From: Callaeas wilsoni | Taxonomy: Eukaryota; Chordata; Aves; Passeriformes; Callaeidae | NCBI GenBank assembly: GCA_013398955.1 | Contig: VWPU01017660.1 | Span: 1-64,000 of the forward strand | DNA length: 64,000 nt | Direction of reading: 5' to 3' | Shown: positions 21,481 through 31,659 of the stretch, one piece after another | How the letters are laid out: each line of letters begins with the position of its first letter | How positions within the stretch are numbered: the first letter of the stretch is position 1 | Position numbers and translations under genes: made by a program | Notes under the pieces: model-generated | The model's input: the letters and a program-made list of their open reading frames with translations, nothing else | Told to the model about the DNA's origin: nothing | The model's database searches: none

Positions 21481-23395
21481 TCTAATCTACTCCATATCTC
21501 ACACGCACGCTCTTCCAGCACAGAGCAGTTGTTTCAAGTCTGTCTCCAGTGTTGTTTTTATTTTTTTTCCCCTAAGTAGTGCTTGTATAACCAGCAAAGG
21601 AAAAGCAGAAAAGCTTATCTGCACCCGGCTTTTGAAAGTAGCAATTCCACGTTGCTGTTCTCCTGCCCCAAGGAGTTATGTGTGACGTGATAAGAAAGTT
21701 TGGGCTCAAGTTACCAGCAGGAACATTGGTGACAGTGAACCTTTAGTGTCCTGCTAGTGAGGAGCCTGAGCATGGCTGATCCACAAATCCACAGCTCCAC
21801 TGCTCTGCTCTCTCCTGATCTGCCGTCCAAAATCGGAGCAGGAGCTGGGGACGTGGGTCGAGCTGTGGGGTCTCCTGGCGTGTGGGTCCTGCGAGGTGCC
21901 CAGCCTTGTCTCCAGCCCTTTCTACAACACTGGAGGAGAATCAGGGGGCCTACAACTGGAATCAGAGGAGACCAAGAGCTAAGCAAGGCAGTGGGAAACA
22001 CTTAGGAGATAAGCCTGGGCTTTGTCTCCCTTTCACTCAGAACTCCAGCGAGAGCAGGGCGAGGAAACAGAATCCCTTTTTTCCCCTTTGGCTATTTGTC
22101 ATGAAGCTGGGGGAGGAGGGCACTTAAATGCCATAAAACCATCCTCTAATCCCCCTCCCACCACAGACAGAGCTGGCAGGGGTGCCTGCCTTCCCAAACT
22201 CGCTGGCAGCCCGCGTGTGACACCTCCAAGCCGCAATTATCATTAGCTGAGATTCCCAAATGACTCCCAGAGCAGTCGCATCCCCTCACCCCGAGCATCC
22301 TCTGCGCTCCTTGCCCCTAAACCCCGCTCCAAGGCTGCCCACAGCCTGTGCCAGTGATGCCTCTGCTCCCTCACCAGTCCGGCTTAAGAGCCACAAGGCA
22401 AACGCGGTTCAGCTGCTGATCGGCTTAAAAACAAACAATCGGCAACTCCCCTAACACAGGAGAGTCCAAACAAATAATTATCACCTCCCCCTTGACTCTG
22501 GCGAGTGGGGCCACAGAGCTGGCTGCTCTTTCTGCTTCTGTGTGGTCTCTCCCTTATAGACAGGCCAACATAAAGGACTAAATCACTGAAACTTAACGAG
22601 TTCCTGCTCGTTAGCTGCAGCGCATTAACTGCCCGCGCGCTCCCTGCAGATGGCTGGGACCAGCTCCTCGCGTTGGGAATGGGCAGCGACAGCGTTTTCC
22701 AGCCTCAGAGTCTAAGGCTGGTACCTGAGAGGTTTGCAAAGGTACCTGGAAAACAAACCGCTTGTCACCGGGGTTCAACCACTAACTCGGGGATCCGCAA
22801 CCGGTGGGGGGAAAAAATCTGTTAAAGGGTTGGCAGAGGGAGGAGCGGCTGAGCCAAGGGCATGCCCAGAGCAGAGACTCAGCTGGGGAGCGCAGCTGAT
22901 GAGTGCTAACTCATGATGGGATTTAATTACGTGCAACTACCTGTCCGTGCTGTTATTCCCCAGGTGCGAGCAGTGAGACTGCAGCAGCCACCCTCTGCTC
23001 TGCACCAGGCACAGAGAGGAAGTAAATAAATAAGCCAGCAATTAATACACCCGTTCCAGACGATAGTTTCTACGGTGCTGGAACCACCAAAGACAGAGGG
23101 TTTGTGGCTCTGCAGGAAAACTCAGCCTATTTTTAATTTCCCTCTTTCAGAGAGCTGCAAGCCGTGATGTTTTCAAAGCATTTTTTGACGCACAGCAAAT
23201 ATCTTTGAGAAGGAAAAGGGCAGAAAAAAATCACGTGGGGTGAAAAGGGAAGGAGGAGGCGCTGCTGTGGGTGATTCCCAGCTGGGAGAGGGAAGGAGCA
23301 GCCCCACGGACAGTTAGTGAGGAGCACGGACAGGCTGTGGCTTGTCGGTGTGGCCCTGCCCTGTGTCAGCAGAGCTGTAGCCAGGTAATTATACT
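21481..23395. other. Non-coding, no gene recognised
   Basis: This is ordinary sequence apart from a short hairpin at 22594-22613 described separately. Open frames are short and low in information. Confidence 0.5.
22594..22613. repeat. 7-bp inverted repeat, 6-bp spacer
   Basis: TAACGAG at 22594-22600 and CTCGTTA at 22607-22613 form a perfect inverted repeat around TTCCTG. It sits in a repeat-free, AT-leaning segment. TAACG on each arm resembles a MYB half-site (YAACNG). It may be a paired binding site or chance. Confidence 0.6.
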
Positions 23396-23410
23396 TCTCT
23401 CTCTCTCTCT
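23396..23410 (+). repeat. Short (TC)n microsatellite
   Basis: Seven and a half TC units follow an AT-rich GGTAATTATAC segment. It is a simple dinucleotide repeat. Confidence 0.9.
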
Positions 23411-25009
23411 GGACATTTTGCACAGAGGCAAAGCTCGAGGCACAAACCTGAAGCAAATTGCATGGTGGCATCTGTGTGCTAATAAGGTCCCTCTGCGTTT
23501 GAGAGCGTGAGAAATCAGCCGGCTGGGCTTTAAAAAGCGGGAGGATGGAGGGATGACAAATGTCCCCGTTCATCCCAGGGCCATGTGGGCGTCCCTGCGA
23601 GGAAAATTTCAGTCTGGGTTAACCCATCCTCACTCCAGACCCACGTCCCACAGGTGAGCTCAGGGCTGAAACATCTCAGCGCCAATTCCTGGGGCTCTCA
23701 GACAGAAATCCTGGGCTCTGGCTTGGGAATGTCACCTACGGCAGTGCTGCTTCAGCCAGGCTCCTGCCCAGGGGGGATTTACCTTTACAAGCAGGTCCTC
23801 TCCATCAGCAAAGCGTTTTTAAAAATAAGAATAATTTAGGAACATTTGAAATCTCTGGGTTGATGATTTTTTTACATCGCCTGACTTGGTTGTGCTCTCT
23901 CAACTTCTGTGAAACACTATGGTTTTGTCTCAGGGTAGAAATTTCATATGAAATCCAAATGTACTTTATGATTCCTTTCTGTTGCCAGCTCTTTTATTTT
24001 TAATAACTTCTAAGATCAACGAAGCAATGCTATTTCAGGCAAATGTTTTGTACAATCTGTACAGATGTTCAAATACCAATACAGAAGTACTCCAAGAAGA
24101 GAAGGTCCTCTCTCCTGTCCTTACAAGAGGTGTGTTTGTTATCACAATATTAACAGATAACCCCCCGCTAGTGATCAGCAGCAGTAAACATCAATTTTTA
24201 TTTGTATTTTTGCAAATCTTTCTCCATGCCATTTATCTAATGAACTCACCCCAAACAGCATCTCCAACTGGTGCTGCACTATCATTTATACTGCTGAGCT
24301 AATAATTTAATTTTCATTGGGGAGCAGGGGGGAGGAAGATGGAAGGAAAGAGATGATTTTACTAAATTGCTTCACTTTGGATAATGTTCATCCTCTGGCA
24401 ATTTCTGATTTATAGCTACAGTTGGCATTTCCAGTTTCTTAGAAATTAATTCCCGTACTTTAAAGGAAAAAAAAATACCTTGACTGAGCCCGAGACTGTG
24501 GGGTTTTTGATGGGGCTTGGCCAGGGCTGGGCAGGGCAGAGCCCCAGGCATGGGAGCAGCTTCTGCTCCTCCATCCCTGCTCTGGGAAGGGCCGGGAATG
24601 CCCCGTGGGGATCCCCAGGGAGTGGTGGAGGGTCCCACCACTGGTACAGGGAGCGCTCAGCAGCCACGTGGGGGCTGTGGAGAGGGGGTCACACCCCAAA
24701 CTTCCCAAAAACCCCAGGCTGTCCGAGTTGACCCCACTTCCCAGATCCCCAAGGCGGGGTGCTGGGAGCTGGCTGCCCCCTCCCTTCCTGGGGTCTCTCC
24801 CCACCAGGTCCTGCACTGCCCCTGGCCTGCTGCACGCTCTGGAGGGGAAGAGAGAAGAGAGAAAAACCCAACCAAGGTGCCATTTAAGTTAATTGTTTTT
24901 ATTGCTGGTTTAACAGTGTCTTGTAAATCTTTTTATGACCCAGCCCAGGAGCACCAGTGAGGCCTAAACTGGAGTTGGAGCAGGATGAGTAAGGGAGCAG
25001 GGACAGGGG
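23411..25009. other. Non-coding, AT-rich segment at 23840-24480
   Basis: The 23840-24480 part is AT-rich and repeat-free (TTTCATATGAAATCC palindromic core, AATAATTTAATTTTCATTGG) and might include conserved non-coding DNA. The rest (24480-24900) is GC-richer with overlapping meaningless open frames. No gene is seen. Confidence 0.45.
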
Positions 25010-25330
25010 AATCACAGAATCCTAGAAGTGTTAAGGCTGGAAGAGCCCTCTAAGATCATCAAGTCCAACCACTAACTCAGCACTGCCAGGTTCACCACTA
25101 AACCGTGTCCCCGAGTGCCACATCCACACGTTTCCTCAACACTTCCAGGGGCAGTAACTCCACCCCTTCCCCAGGCAGCCTGTTCCAACACTTGACCACC
25201 ATTTCAGTGAAAAAAAATTTCCTATTATCCAATCTAAACCTCTCCTGGCACAACTTAAGGCCATGTTCTCTTGTCCTATTACTTGAAGAGCAGCTCTTGC
25301 TCTGGTCTCCTCCCCTGAAAGCTGCGGGTG
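25010..25330 (-). mobile_element. 5'-truncated CR1 LINE (3' end)
   Basis: This is the 3' terminal part of a chicken-repeat-1 (CR1) non-LTR retrotransposon, inserted in reverse. Read on the plus strand it starts with AATCACAGAATCCTAGAA, a degenerate reverse complement of the CR1 3' terminus, then runs through the familiar GCTGGAAGAG, AGATCATCAAGTCCAACC and CAGCCTGTTCCAACACTTGA segments. On the minus strand the end of ORF2 is still readable. CR1 dominates bird genomes, so this is the main clue to the host. The upstream boundary near 25330 is approximate. The copy is dead: it lacks all of the reverse-transcriptase core and the 5' region. Confidence 0.93.
25098..25313 (-). pseudogene. Relic of CR1 ORF2 C-terminus
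   Basis: The minus-strand frame ending at the stop at 25098-25100 contains the typical CR1 ORF2 C-terminal pattern. In order it shows RTREHGLKL, ERFRLDNRKFFFTE, VVKCWNRLPGEGVE and LEVLRKRVDVALGDTV before the stop. In intact CR1 this is the tail of the endonuclease/reverse-transcriptase polyprotein used for target-primed retrotransposition. Only about 60-70 codons remain. The open frame continues upstream to 25523, but that part is unlike CR1 and is probably host flank. It is not a functional gene. Confidence 0.85.
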
Positions 25331-26369
25331 AGGTGGGAAGTTTGGGGCCGTGATGCCCAAAAGTAGCTCTTGTCAGCACAGAAGGGGGTGGGGTAAGCCC
25401 TAAAATATCCCCCAGCCCTTCCACACCCAGCCAACATCCCTTCTGCACATCCCTGAACATCCCTTCTGCCCCGGCAGAAGGCTCAGCTGAGCTCATCAAA
25501 GTTTGTTCTCTCAGAAGCACCACAGGATCCCACGCGTGTCCCTCCTGCCAGGGACACGGAGGAGGAGCAGGGGCACCTCACCGAGGTCCTTGCAGGGCAC
25601 GGGAAAACCCCTTTGATCTTGCAGTATTGCAAGGAGAAAGCTAATCCCGTGTTGTGATGTAAGTACCAGATGCTTCTTGGAAGAATTATACTGGGGCACA
25701 GGGTTAATGCTCCAGCTTTTCTTTAAAGTGTCCTGTGGATTATTCCCCGATTAAAAGGATTGTTCCCCGAACGGCTGGAGTGTCAGCCCGGCTGTTATTG
25801 TTGTTGTTGATACGTGGGGCAGGAGAAAGGACGTGGGGGGAACAGGGTGTTGGGATTTATTTGCTGCCTCAACAACCTTTTGCCCCCTCTTTGCCCGACC
25901 CCTCTTCTCCCATACGAGCTCACCGAGGGTGGGTTGGCCCCTGCTGGAGCTGCTCACCCAGGAGGGGAGGGAACGTGCCTGGGAAAAGGGTGCTGAGAGG
26001 GTAAGAAAAGATTTTTTTCCAGGTCTAACGCATCGGGCATTCACCCCCACCTGGGAATGAACTCGTGCAACGGGACACACACACAGAGGGGTAAAAAGAG
26101 CTCAGCCCCCTGTGGAAATCTGTGCCCTGCCCCCAGCCCCACAGCGTACCTGCTCAGCACAGGGACACGGAAGGAATGAAGGGAAAAAGAGAAGGGAATA
26201 ATCTGCCTCTTTTACTGCCAAGGCTGCAGGTTGCCCCCCACAGCCCCTCGTGGAGGGAGCCGGCTGCTCTGTGCCTGCAGAGGAGTCCCCCTGCCCGAGC
26301 TGCTCCCTCATCTCCTCCCGTACTCCCCACCTCCACTTTTTTTGTTGTTTTCTGCCGGTTTTGAGTTCC
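25331..26369. other. Non-coding, no gene recognised
   Basis: This is flanking sequence between the CR1 and the CpG-rich block. An imperfect direct repeat containing ACATCCCTTCTGC occurs twice around 25430-25475. GTTGTTGTTG near 25800 is a minor simple repeat. No gene can be supported. Confidence 0.45.
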
Positions 26370-27540
26370 AGCCCATCCACCAATGGCCCGCATCCCTCCG
26401 ACCGGAGCATCCTCGGAGGGGCCGGGGGCCGCTGCCGGAGCTGTGCGAGCGGGGAGGCTCCCCCGGGCTCGTGGGGAGGGCGACGGGCTCCGGCCCCGGG
26501 CACTGCCAGCCGGGCACCTCCTCCCGAGCTCCGCTGAACCCACGACTGCTGCCAAAGAGAAAAGGTCTCGGATTTAGAACCCCGCAAATGTTTTAAACCG
26601 GGACGGCGCCGGGCTCGGGAGAGGGGGAAACCAGCATTTCCTAAAAGTGGAGAAAAAGCAGCAACTCCGCAGAGGGACAAACGCGTCGTCCCTCCCCAAA
26701 CCCAGCGCGGAGGGGCTACGGGGATCCACCCCGGCACCTCTCGGCTGTGGGGGCGTCCGCAGAAGAGCCGCTGTGTCCGGCTGAAGGAGCATCCCCACCT
26801 TTATTTCCGTAAACGAAATCGTCCCCTCCGAGGGGGGCACAGGAGCGCTCCTCCCCCCCGGGGCCGCCCGTGGGTCGCGTCTCCCGTGGGGGCTCTGCCT
26901 TCCGCGCCCCCCCACTCCCACCTCCCTCGGCCCCTTCTCTCGGGATTTCCTCCCGCTCCGCTCCGTCCCTCCTCAGCTGAGAAGCAGGGATTTGGAACGG
27001 GGCTGCTTTACAGCGGGGGTCGAACCCCAGTTCCCCATCCCCGGGGCTGCGTGTCCTGCCCTCCCGCACCCCCTGAAGCCGCGGGCGGGCAGCGCCGGGA
27101 CTGTCCCATGGACACGGCAGTGACAACGGCCGCGGGATGCTCCGGGACGGGCCCGGGAGATGCTCCCAAGACGCCGGGAATCGCCGGTCTCGGGAGCGGC
27201 TCACAGGGAGCTGCCCCAAGCGGGCGGCTGGGAGCACCCCTGGTCCTTGCCCGTGCCTCGGTTTCCTTCCTGAACCTTTTCCATGTCCATCAGCGTTATC
27301 CGCGCCCGGGGCGAGCACCTGCATTACTCTGCATCGCAGCACGTTTGATGCACCGAGCCCCGCAGAGAGCTGCAGCCAGCACCCCTCGAGTGCCCGGGCA
27401 CCTCGATTTTGCCACTGTCCTGCCTGCGCTGACCCCCACTCTCTCCTCCATCTCCCGCACACGTCCCCTCGCTCCTCTCCTTCGGGCTTTCCCCGCTTTG
27501 CGCTCCCTGTCTTTTCGGGGAGCTCGGGGGGTTTAACGCT
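26370..27540. other. 1.2-kb CpG-rich block (orphan CpG island candidate)
   Basis: Strong CpG enrichment runs through more than a kilobase, flanked by lower-GC DNA. Open frames of 211 to 248 codons occur on both strands (minus 26102-26737 and 26716-27462, plus 26886-27536). They overlap each other and are Arg/Pro/Gly/Ser/Ala-rich without any known domain. It may be a promoter CpG island for an unrecognised or non-coding transcript, or an intragenic or orphan island. I see no decisive core promoter element. Confidence 0.45.
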
Positions 27541-28489
27541 GCAAAAACATCAGCAAGGGGATGGGAAAAAAAAAAAGAACCGCTGGAAAAAAGGGGGGAA
27601 TAGCAAGGCCTGATAAAAAAGGGGAGAACCCCCCACACATCCCGGCAGAGACATTCAAAGCAAGACGTTTCTCCTCAACTTGAGCACATAAAGGACTTTT
27701 TTTTCCACATTAAGTGTCGGGAAGGCAAAACCAGGGTTCATAACTGGGAAATTATAAAAGGAAGTAAATCCATCAAAGCAAATGCAATTGGGAATACAAT
27801 TAAGCAGAGGGCTGGAAGGACACAAAAGGAGGGAGGATGGAGAGAGCTCTGCCGCTGAGTGACGATACGCAGGCTGCGCAGGGAAAAACATCCCGGCAAA
27901 TGCCATTTTCTAGGAGGCTCTGGGCAAGGAATAAAATCAATAGGGAGCCAGGGCGGCTTCCGAGAGGGGGGGATGCGGGTGCTACAGCACCCTCACCCCA
28001 AGAGTTGGGGGCTGTTTGGGGTTTATTTTTGAAGCGAGTGGTTTGAATTTTAAGACAAAATCGCTGTTTGTTTTGGTGGGAAGGGGTGATGCTGGCGTAG
28101 GGGGTGAAAGCCGAGGGCAGTAGGACAGCGCTGGGGACACGGGGGACAATCCCCGCACCAGCTCAGCCCCCACCGCAGCCGCTCAAACTCCGCGGAAATG
28201 CTGCGAAGAGACAGAAGTTCCACCCTGGCAGCCCAAAATAAATCCAGCGTTTTCACCCCAAACTCCCGGGCCAGGTGTTATGGAAAAGAGTGGGCTTCGC
28301 TCCCAGCCCTTCTCCCCGCCAGTGTGCGAATTCTCGAGAATTTCGTCTGGAAAGGAAGCGGGGATGAATTAAAACTACCCAAACTCTTAAGGCAACGCTT
28401 ACATCCCCACTTTTCCTTTATTTATTTTCCCCCCCCTCAAGGCGAGAGGCAGGAAGGGCTGGGTGGACGGCGCTGAGAAAAGTGAGAAG
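27541..28489. other. Non-coding, no gene recognised
   Basis: This mixed sequence has several short A-runs (27566-27577, 27689-27700 on the T strand). The 27770-27805 segment (AAAGCAAATGCAATTGGG, ATACAATTAAGC) is AT-rich and mildly enhancer-like. No transposon body or gene is recognised. Confidence 0.4.
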
Positions 28490-29165
28490 GTTTTATGCGC
28501 TGTCATTAAAAAAACCCCAACCTAAACCCGAATTTTCTTTTGTTTGTAACATAAACTATAGCCCAGCTCTGGAAACTTAAGGAAGCCACTTCTATTCCTC
28601 TGTGCACCTATTTGTGCAGCCTCTAATTAACACATATACAAGCGCGGAGCCTTCCATGACATTTATTGTTCAGATCTTTCTGAAAAACAATAGATCTCCC
28701 GTCAGAATTTCCTATGCCTTGTGCTTCAAATCATCAGCGTTTCCACTGGGGGGGAAAAATGTGTCAGGATAATCAGCGATTTTCAGCAGCAGTGATTTTT
28801 TTTCGATTGGGGGTTTAAAAAAAAAGAAAAAAAAAAGGAAAACGAGCAAAGGTAGTATAAACACGCAATTATATTACAAGAATTTTTGCACAAATGAACT
28901 TAATGAGAAAAAAAAAATGTGTAGTTAAAGGGTTTGCCCCCTCACTGAACCAGATTAACAGTGTTTGTTGCTTTTCTAACTATACAAAACTGCAGTAATG
29001 AAAAATAATCTTGACATCATTTAACTTCCTTAAGGTATCTTTCCCCCGCAGACGCTTTTAGAGCTATTAAAGAGATGAGACGGGATTGTATTGAACTGTT
29101 AGAACGCTCGCTTTAATCAGAATTAGGCTGAATCGCTTAATATCATAATTAAGGAAAGCTCCTAT
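28490..29165. promoter_or_regulatory. Strong candidate conserved regulatory block
   Basis: About 670 bp of AT-rich sequence lies between two CpG-rich blocks. Apart from A-runs at 28818-28840 and 28908-28918 it is repeat-free. It contains CTCTAATTAACAC near 28621, TGACATTTATTGTTCAG near 28658, ACACGCAATTATATTAC near 28861, and CTTTAATCAGAATTAGGC near 29111. CTTAATATCATAATTAAGG follows near 29137. The dense TAAT/ATTA cores and SOX-like ATTGTT are typical of deeply conserved enhancers. No coding potential is seen. Confidence 0.45.
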
Positions 29166-29203
29166 TAAAAAAAAGAAAAAAAAGAGAAGAAAAAAAAAAA
29201 TTC
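29166..29203 (+). repeat. A/G-rich low-complexity tract
   Basis: Runs of A with interspersed G form a pure purine tract at the end of the AT-rich candidate regulatory block. It carries no retroposon signature. Confidence 0.85.
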
Positions 29204-29299
29204 CTCAGTTCCTAGTGTCAGCAAACTCCAGCATTCTCAGCACCAGGAGCTGGAGACAGACACGGAAAATTTGTGGACACAAAGGCTTTCAAAGCCCTT

Positions 29300-29780
29300 T
29301 AACAGGAGCACGCTGGGGACCCCGGGGTTCTGCGTCTCCACCTTCCGCAGGCTCCGGAGCCGCCGCCCGGTCCCGGCCCCGCGGGGAGGTGACACCGCGC
29401 CCGAGCCCGTCCCCCCCTTCCCGCGGGCCACATGGGGTGAAGCGACAGGATCTGAGCTCCTTGGAGGAAACAAATGCGGCACACCGCCGCTGCCACGGCT
29501 CGGACGAGAGACGGGAGCAGCCGCCCGCAGCATCCCGGGGACCGCTCGTCCCTCCGCGGGGCGCCGGGGATGCGGAGCGGGCATCCGGACCGCGGCTTCC
29601 CTGCTCACGTCCCACCCGTTTGGTTGGGCAAGTTTTCTCCAATTCCCGAGTTTTTGTGGAGCTGTCAGAGGAGCGGGGCTGCGGCGCGCGTGGTGAGCAG
29701 TGCGGAGGAATAAAGCGGCTGCGGCTGCCGAGAGCCCCCGCTGGCCCGGACACCTCCTCTGGGGCAGAACGTGGGGCAAG
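29300..29780. other. CpG-rich block
   Basis: GC-rich, CpG-dense DNA follows a candidate regulatory block. The plus-strand frame at 29215-29994 is Arg/Gly/Pro-rich here and then becomes poly-Lys as it enters the downstream A-rich tract, which shows it is fortuitous. No splice-bounded exon is convincing. Confidence 0.45.
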
Positions 29781-29856
29781 GACAGCCCTTCCACCCGCAA
29801 ACTGGTGGCACGAAGTTTGCGTGGGGAGAGGAGAGCAGCAGCGAAACGCCCTTTGT

Positions 29857-30115
29857 GGAAAAAGAAAGGAAAAGCCCAAAACAAACAAACACACAAGCAA
29901 ACAAACAAACAAGAAAAGAGAAAGGCTAAGAAAAGGAGACAAAAAAAAAAGAAAAAAGAAAGACAAAGAAAAGAAAAAAAAAAAAAAGAAGTAAAAAAAA
30001 AAAAAGAAAGGGAAAAAGAAAAAGAAAAAAAAAAGAAGGGAAAGGAAAAAAGATAGGAAGGGAAAAAGAAAAAGAAAAAAAAAAGAAGACAACAACAAAA
30101 AAAGAAACAAAACCC
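29857..30115 (+). repeat. Long A/G-rich (polypurine) tract with AAAC repeats
   Basis: About 260 bases are almost entirely A and G. It begins with AAAC-type units (29877-29912) and continues as A-runs broken by single or few G. Inside it a 29-base segment at 30010-30038 recurs exactly at 30060-30088, giving a 50-bp period. Pyrimidines are very few from 29911 to 30089. Polypurine tracts can form triplex (H-DNA) and are unstable. The minus strand gives a spurious Phe/Leu/Ser-rich frame (29289-30371). Confidence 0.92.
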
Positions 30116-30219
30116 AACCCCCAGTCCTTAGAAACACCCATATCACGCCACCCAGTCCTCCCACTGCTCTCTGTAATCCAGGAGGAGAAGCCCAAGGAAA
30201 TAAAAGGCGAGACCCGAAA

Positions 30220-30370
30220 TCTCCCCCCTCCCTGCGAACCCCTGGCCGAGGCTTGGCAGGCTCGGAGGGCTGCGAGCTGCGAGCCGGAGGTGGTCGGGGG
30301 TGTGAAGCACCGTGCAGGGCCCGGGGTGCTGCCCCCAGCTCTGCCCCCTCCTCCCGCTCCCCTTTCTCCA
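30220..30370. other. Short GC-rich block
   Basis: This GC-rich stretch directly follows the polypurine tract. It has overlapping open frames with no recognisable product and is not clearly a CpG island. Confidence 0.35.
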
Positions 30371-30559
30371 AGGAAAGTCACAAGGTAACCACGGCTGCCT
30401 GTAACCTAAGAACTGAGGATGGCTGCGGATTATTTTTACATTAAGGGCTGCCTGAAGATGCAGACGTGCCTTTGGATGAGTTCTGCACGCCGGGCTTTGG
30501 CCGAGGCATGTGTGGCCATCTCCTGCCGAGTGTCCTGTGCCTGAGCTGCTGCTCGTGCA

Positions 30560-30615
30560 CACACCCCGCACAAAACCCCCCCACAAAACACACACACATA
30601 AAACAAACGCACACC
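30560..30615 (+). repeat. CA-rich low-complexity tract
   Basis: The plus strand is almost wholly A and C (CACACACCCCGCAC, CCCCCCCACAAAAC, ACACACACATAAAAC). It is an imperfect CA-type simple repeat. Confidence 0.75.
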
Positions 30616-30699
30616 AGTGCAATCCCCCCGGGCTTGTGCACTCAAACGGAGCGCCCGAGGTATAAAAAGAAATTTAAGCTTCTGCTCTGAAACCGATCT

Positions 30700-31110
30700 C
30701 CCTTCCCCTGGATCACACTTTTGATCTAATTTGTTTCTCTGTCCAAATGACTTGGCTCAGCCTTCCCCCTGAAAATTCGGTGTACAGTTGACATCAATCA
30801 TGTCTCAGTCTAGGGAGGGATAAGGATAGAATATCAGAGAGGTGACCATGCATGCCACATGATTCAAATCATCTCAGCATTGATTAATTGGGTTCAATCT
30901 GAGTTTCAGAATCATAACAACTGTTGTTCCCCTTCACATAACATCAACAGGGCCTTTAAAGCAGAGTATCCATTTACTCCAAGGCATGTGATGCATTAAG
31001 ACCATCATCTTCCATTAAACCTTAAAGGCTGGATGAATTTTAGACAAACTCAATTAGCTCAAGATGGCTCTGCAGTGATTAGACATTGTTGCCCCTTCCC
31101 CTTCATCAGG
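30700..31110. promoter_or_regulatory. Strongest candidate conserved enhancer
   Basis: These 400 bp are repeat-free and even in composition, and carry tightly packed sites. They include CATGCATGCC near 30848, GATTCAAATCATC near 30861, and CATTGATTAATTGGG near 30879. ACAA-CTG-TTGT at 30917-30927 is an inverted pair of SOX-type half-sites around an E-box (CAACTG). CTTCCATTAAACC, CAATTAGCTCAAG and CAGTGATTAGAC follow at 31009-31083. No meaningful open frame covers it. The texture resembles ultraconserved enhancers; conservation was not tested. Confidence 0.5.
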
Positions 31111-31659
31111 GATCTTTCTATCCCCTCTACTTTTTAATACAGAGGGCAAAATATGTTCACATATGGAAGACGAGTGCATTCCTTGGGCTCGTCCTGCTGC
31201 TGCTCTGGCTGTGCAGGTACCCCCTTAAAAGAAGGCAAATCTCCCCTAAAACTTGTAAAGGAAATATCTCATAAAAGCAGGACCTGTTTTTCCACTAGGA
31301 CTCTAAGAAGAACCATTTGGATACCTGGTAGCTGGGACATGAAGCTGCTGCCAAGAGGAAGAAGGAGCAGATGGAAAGTGTTCTGAGCTGGCCAGGAGAA
31401 GATGGCACCTCGAGCTCAGAAGAAAGGAGAGGCAGGCAGGACTCAAAGCCTTTATAAATGAAGTTATCCCTGCCTCTACGCCCAGGGAGAGGCTGTGCTT
31501 GGGTTAGAGAGTTGCTCACCAATTAACTACAGCGAAAACAGGACAGAAACAGCGCCTGGGTGGACGGGGGCTGAGCAGGGTTTGAGATGGAGACGACTTC
31601 TGCAATTCAGGTTTCCATATGGTACGAAAGATGAGCCCTATTTGTGTGTGTTTGATTCT
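31111..31659. other. Spacer between two enhancer-like blocks
   Basis: This ordinary sequence has short open frames of 62 to 77 codons on the plus strand and no known domains. It separates the two candidate regulatory blocks at 30700-31110 and 31660-32130. Confidence 0.4.

Noticed and set aside
25098..25523. 141-codon frame as a host gene
   Set aside because: Its C-terminal part is the CR1 ORF2 tail in a truncated retrotransposon; the N-terminal part has no similarity I recognise.
26000..26030. GTAAG followed by TTTTTTTCCAGG, resembling a complete tiny intron
   Set aside because: The interval of about 25 bp is far shorter than any functional vertebrate intron.
26716..27462. 248-codon minus-strand frame in the CpG-rich block
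   Set aside because: Arg/Gly/Pro/Ser-rich, overlapped by an equally long plus-strand frame, with no recognisable domain. GC-rich DNA has few stop codons.
29215..29994. 259-codon open frame on the plus strand
   Set aside because: It ends in a poly-Lys run made by the A-rich tract and begins in CpG-rich DNA. Composition explains it.
29289..30371. 360-codon open frame on the minus strand
   Set aside because: Most of it is the reverse of the A/G-rich tract (Phe, Leu and Ser runs) joined to GC-rich DNA. No domain, and frames on the plus strand overlap it.
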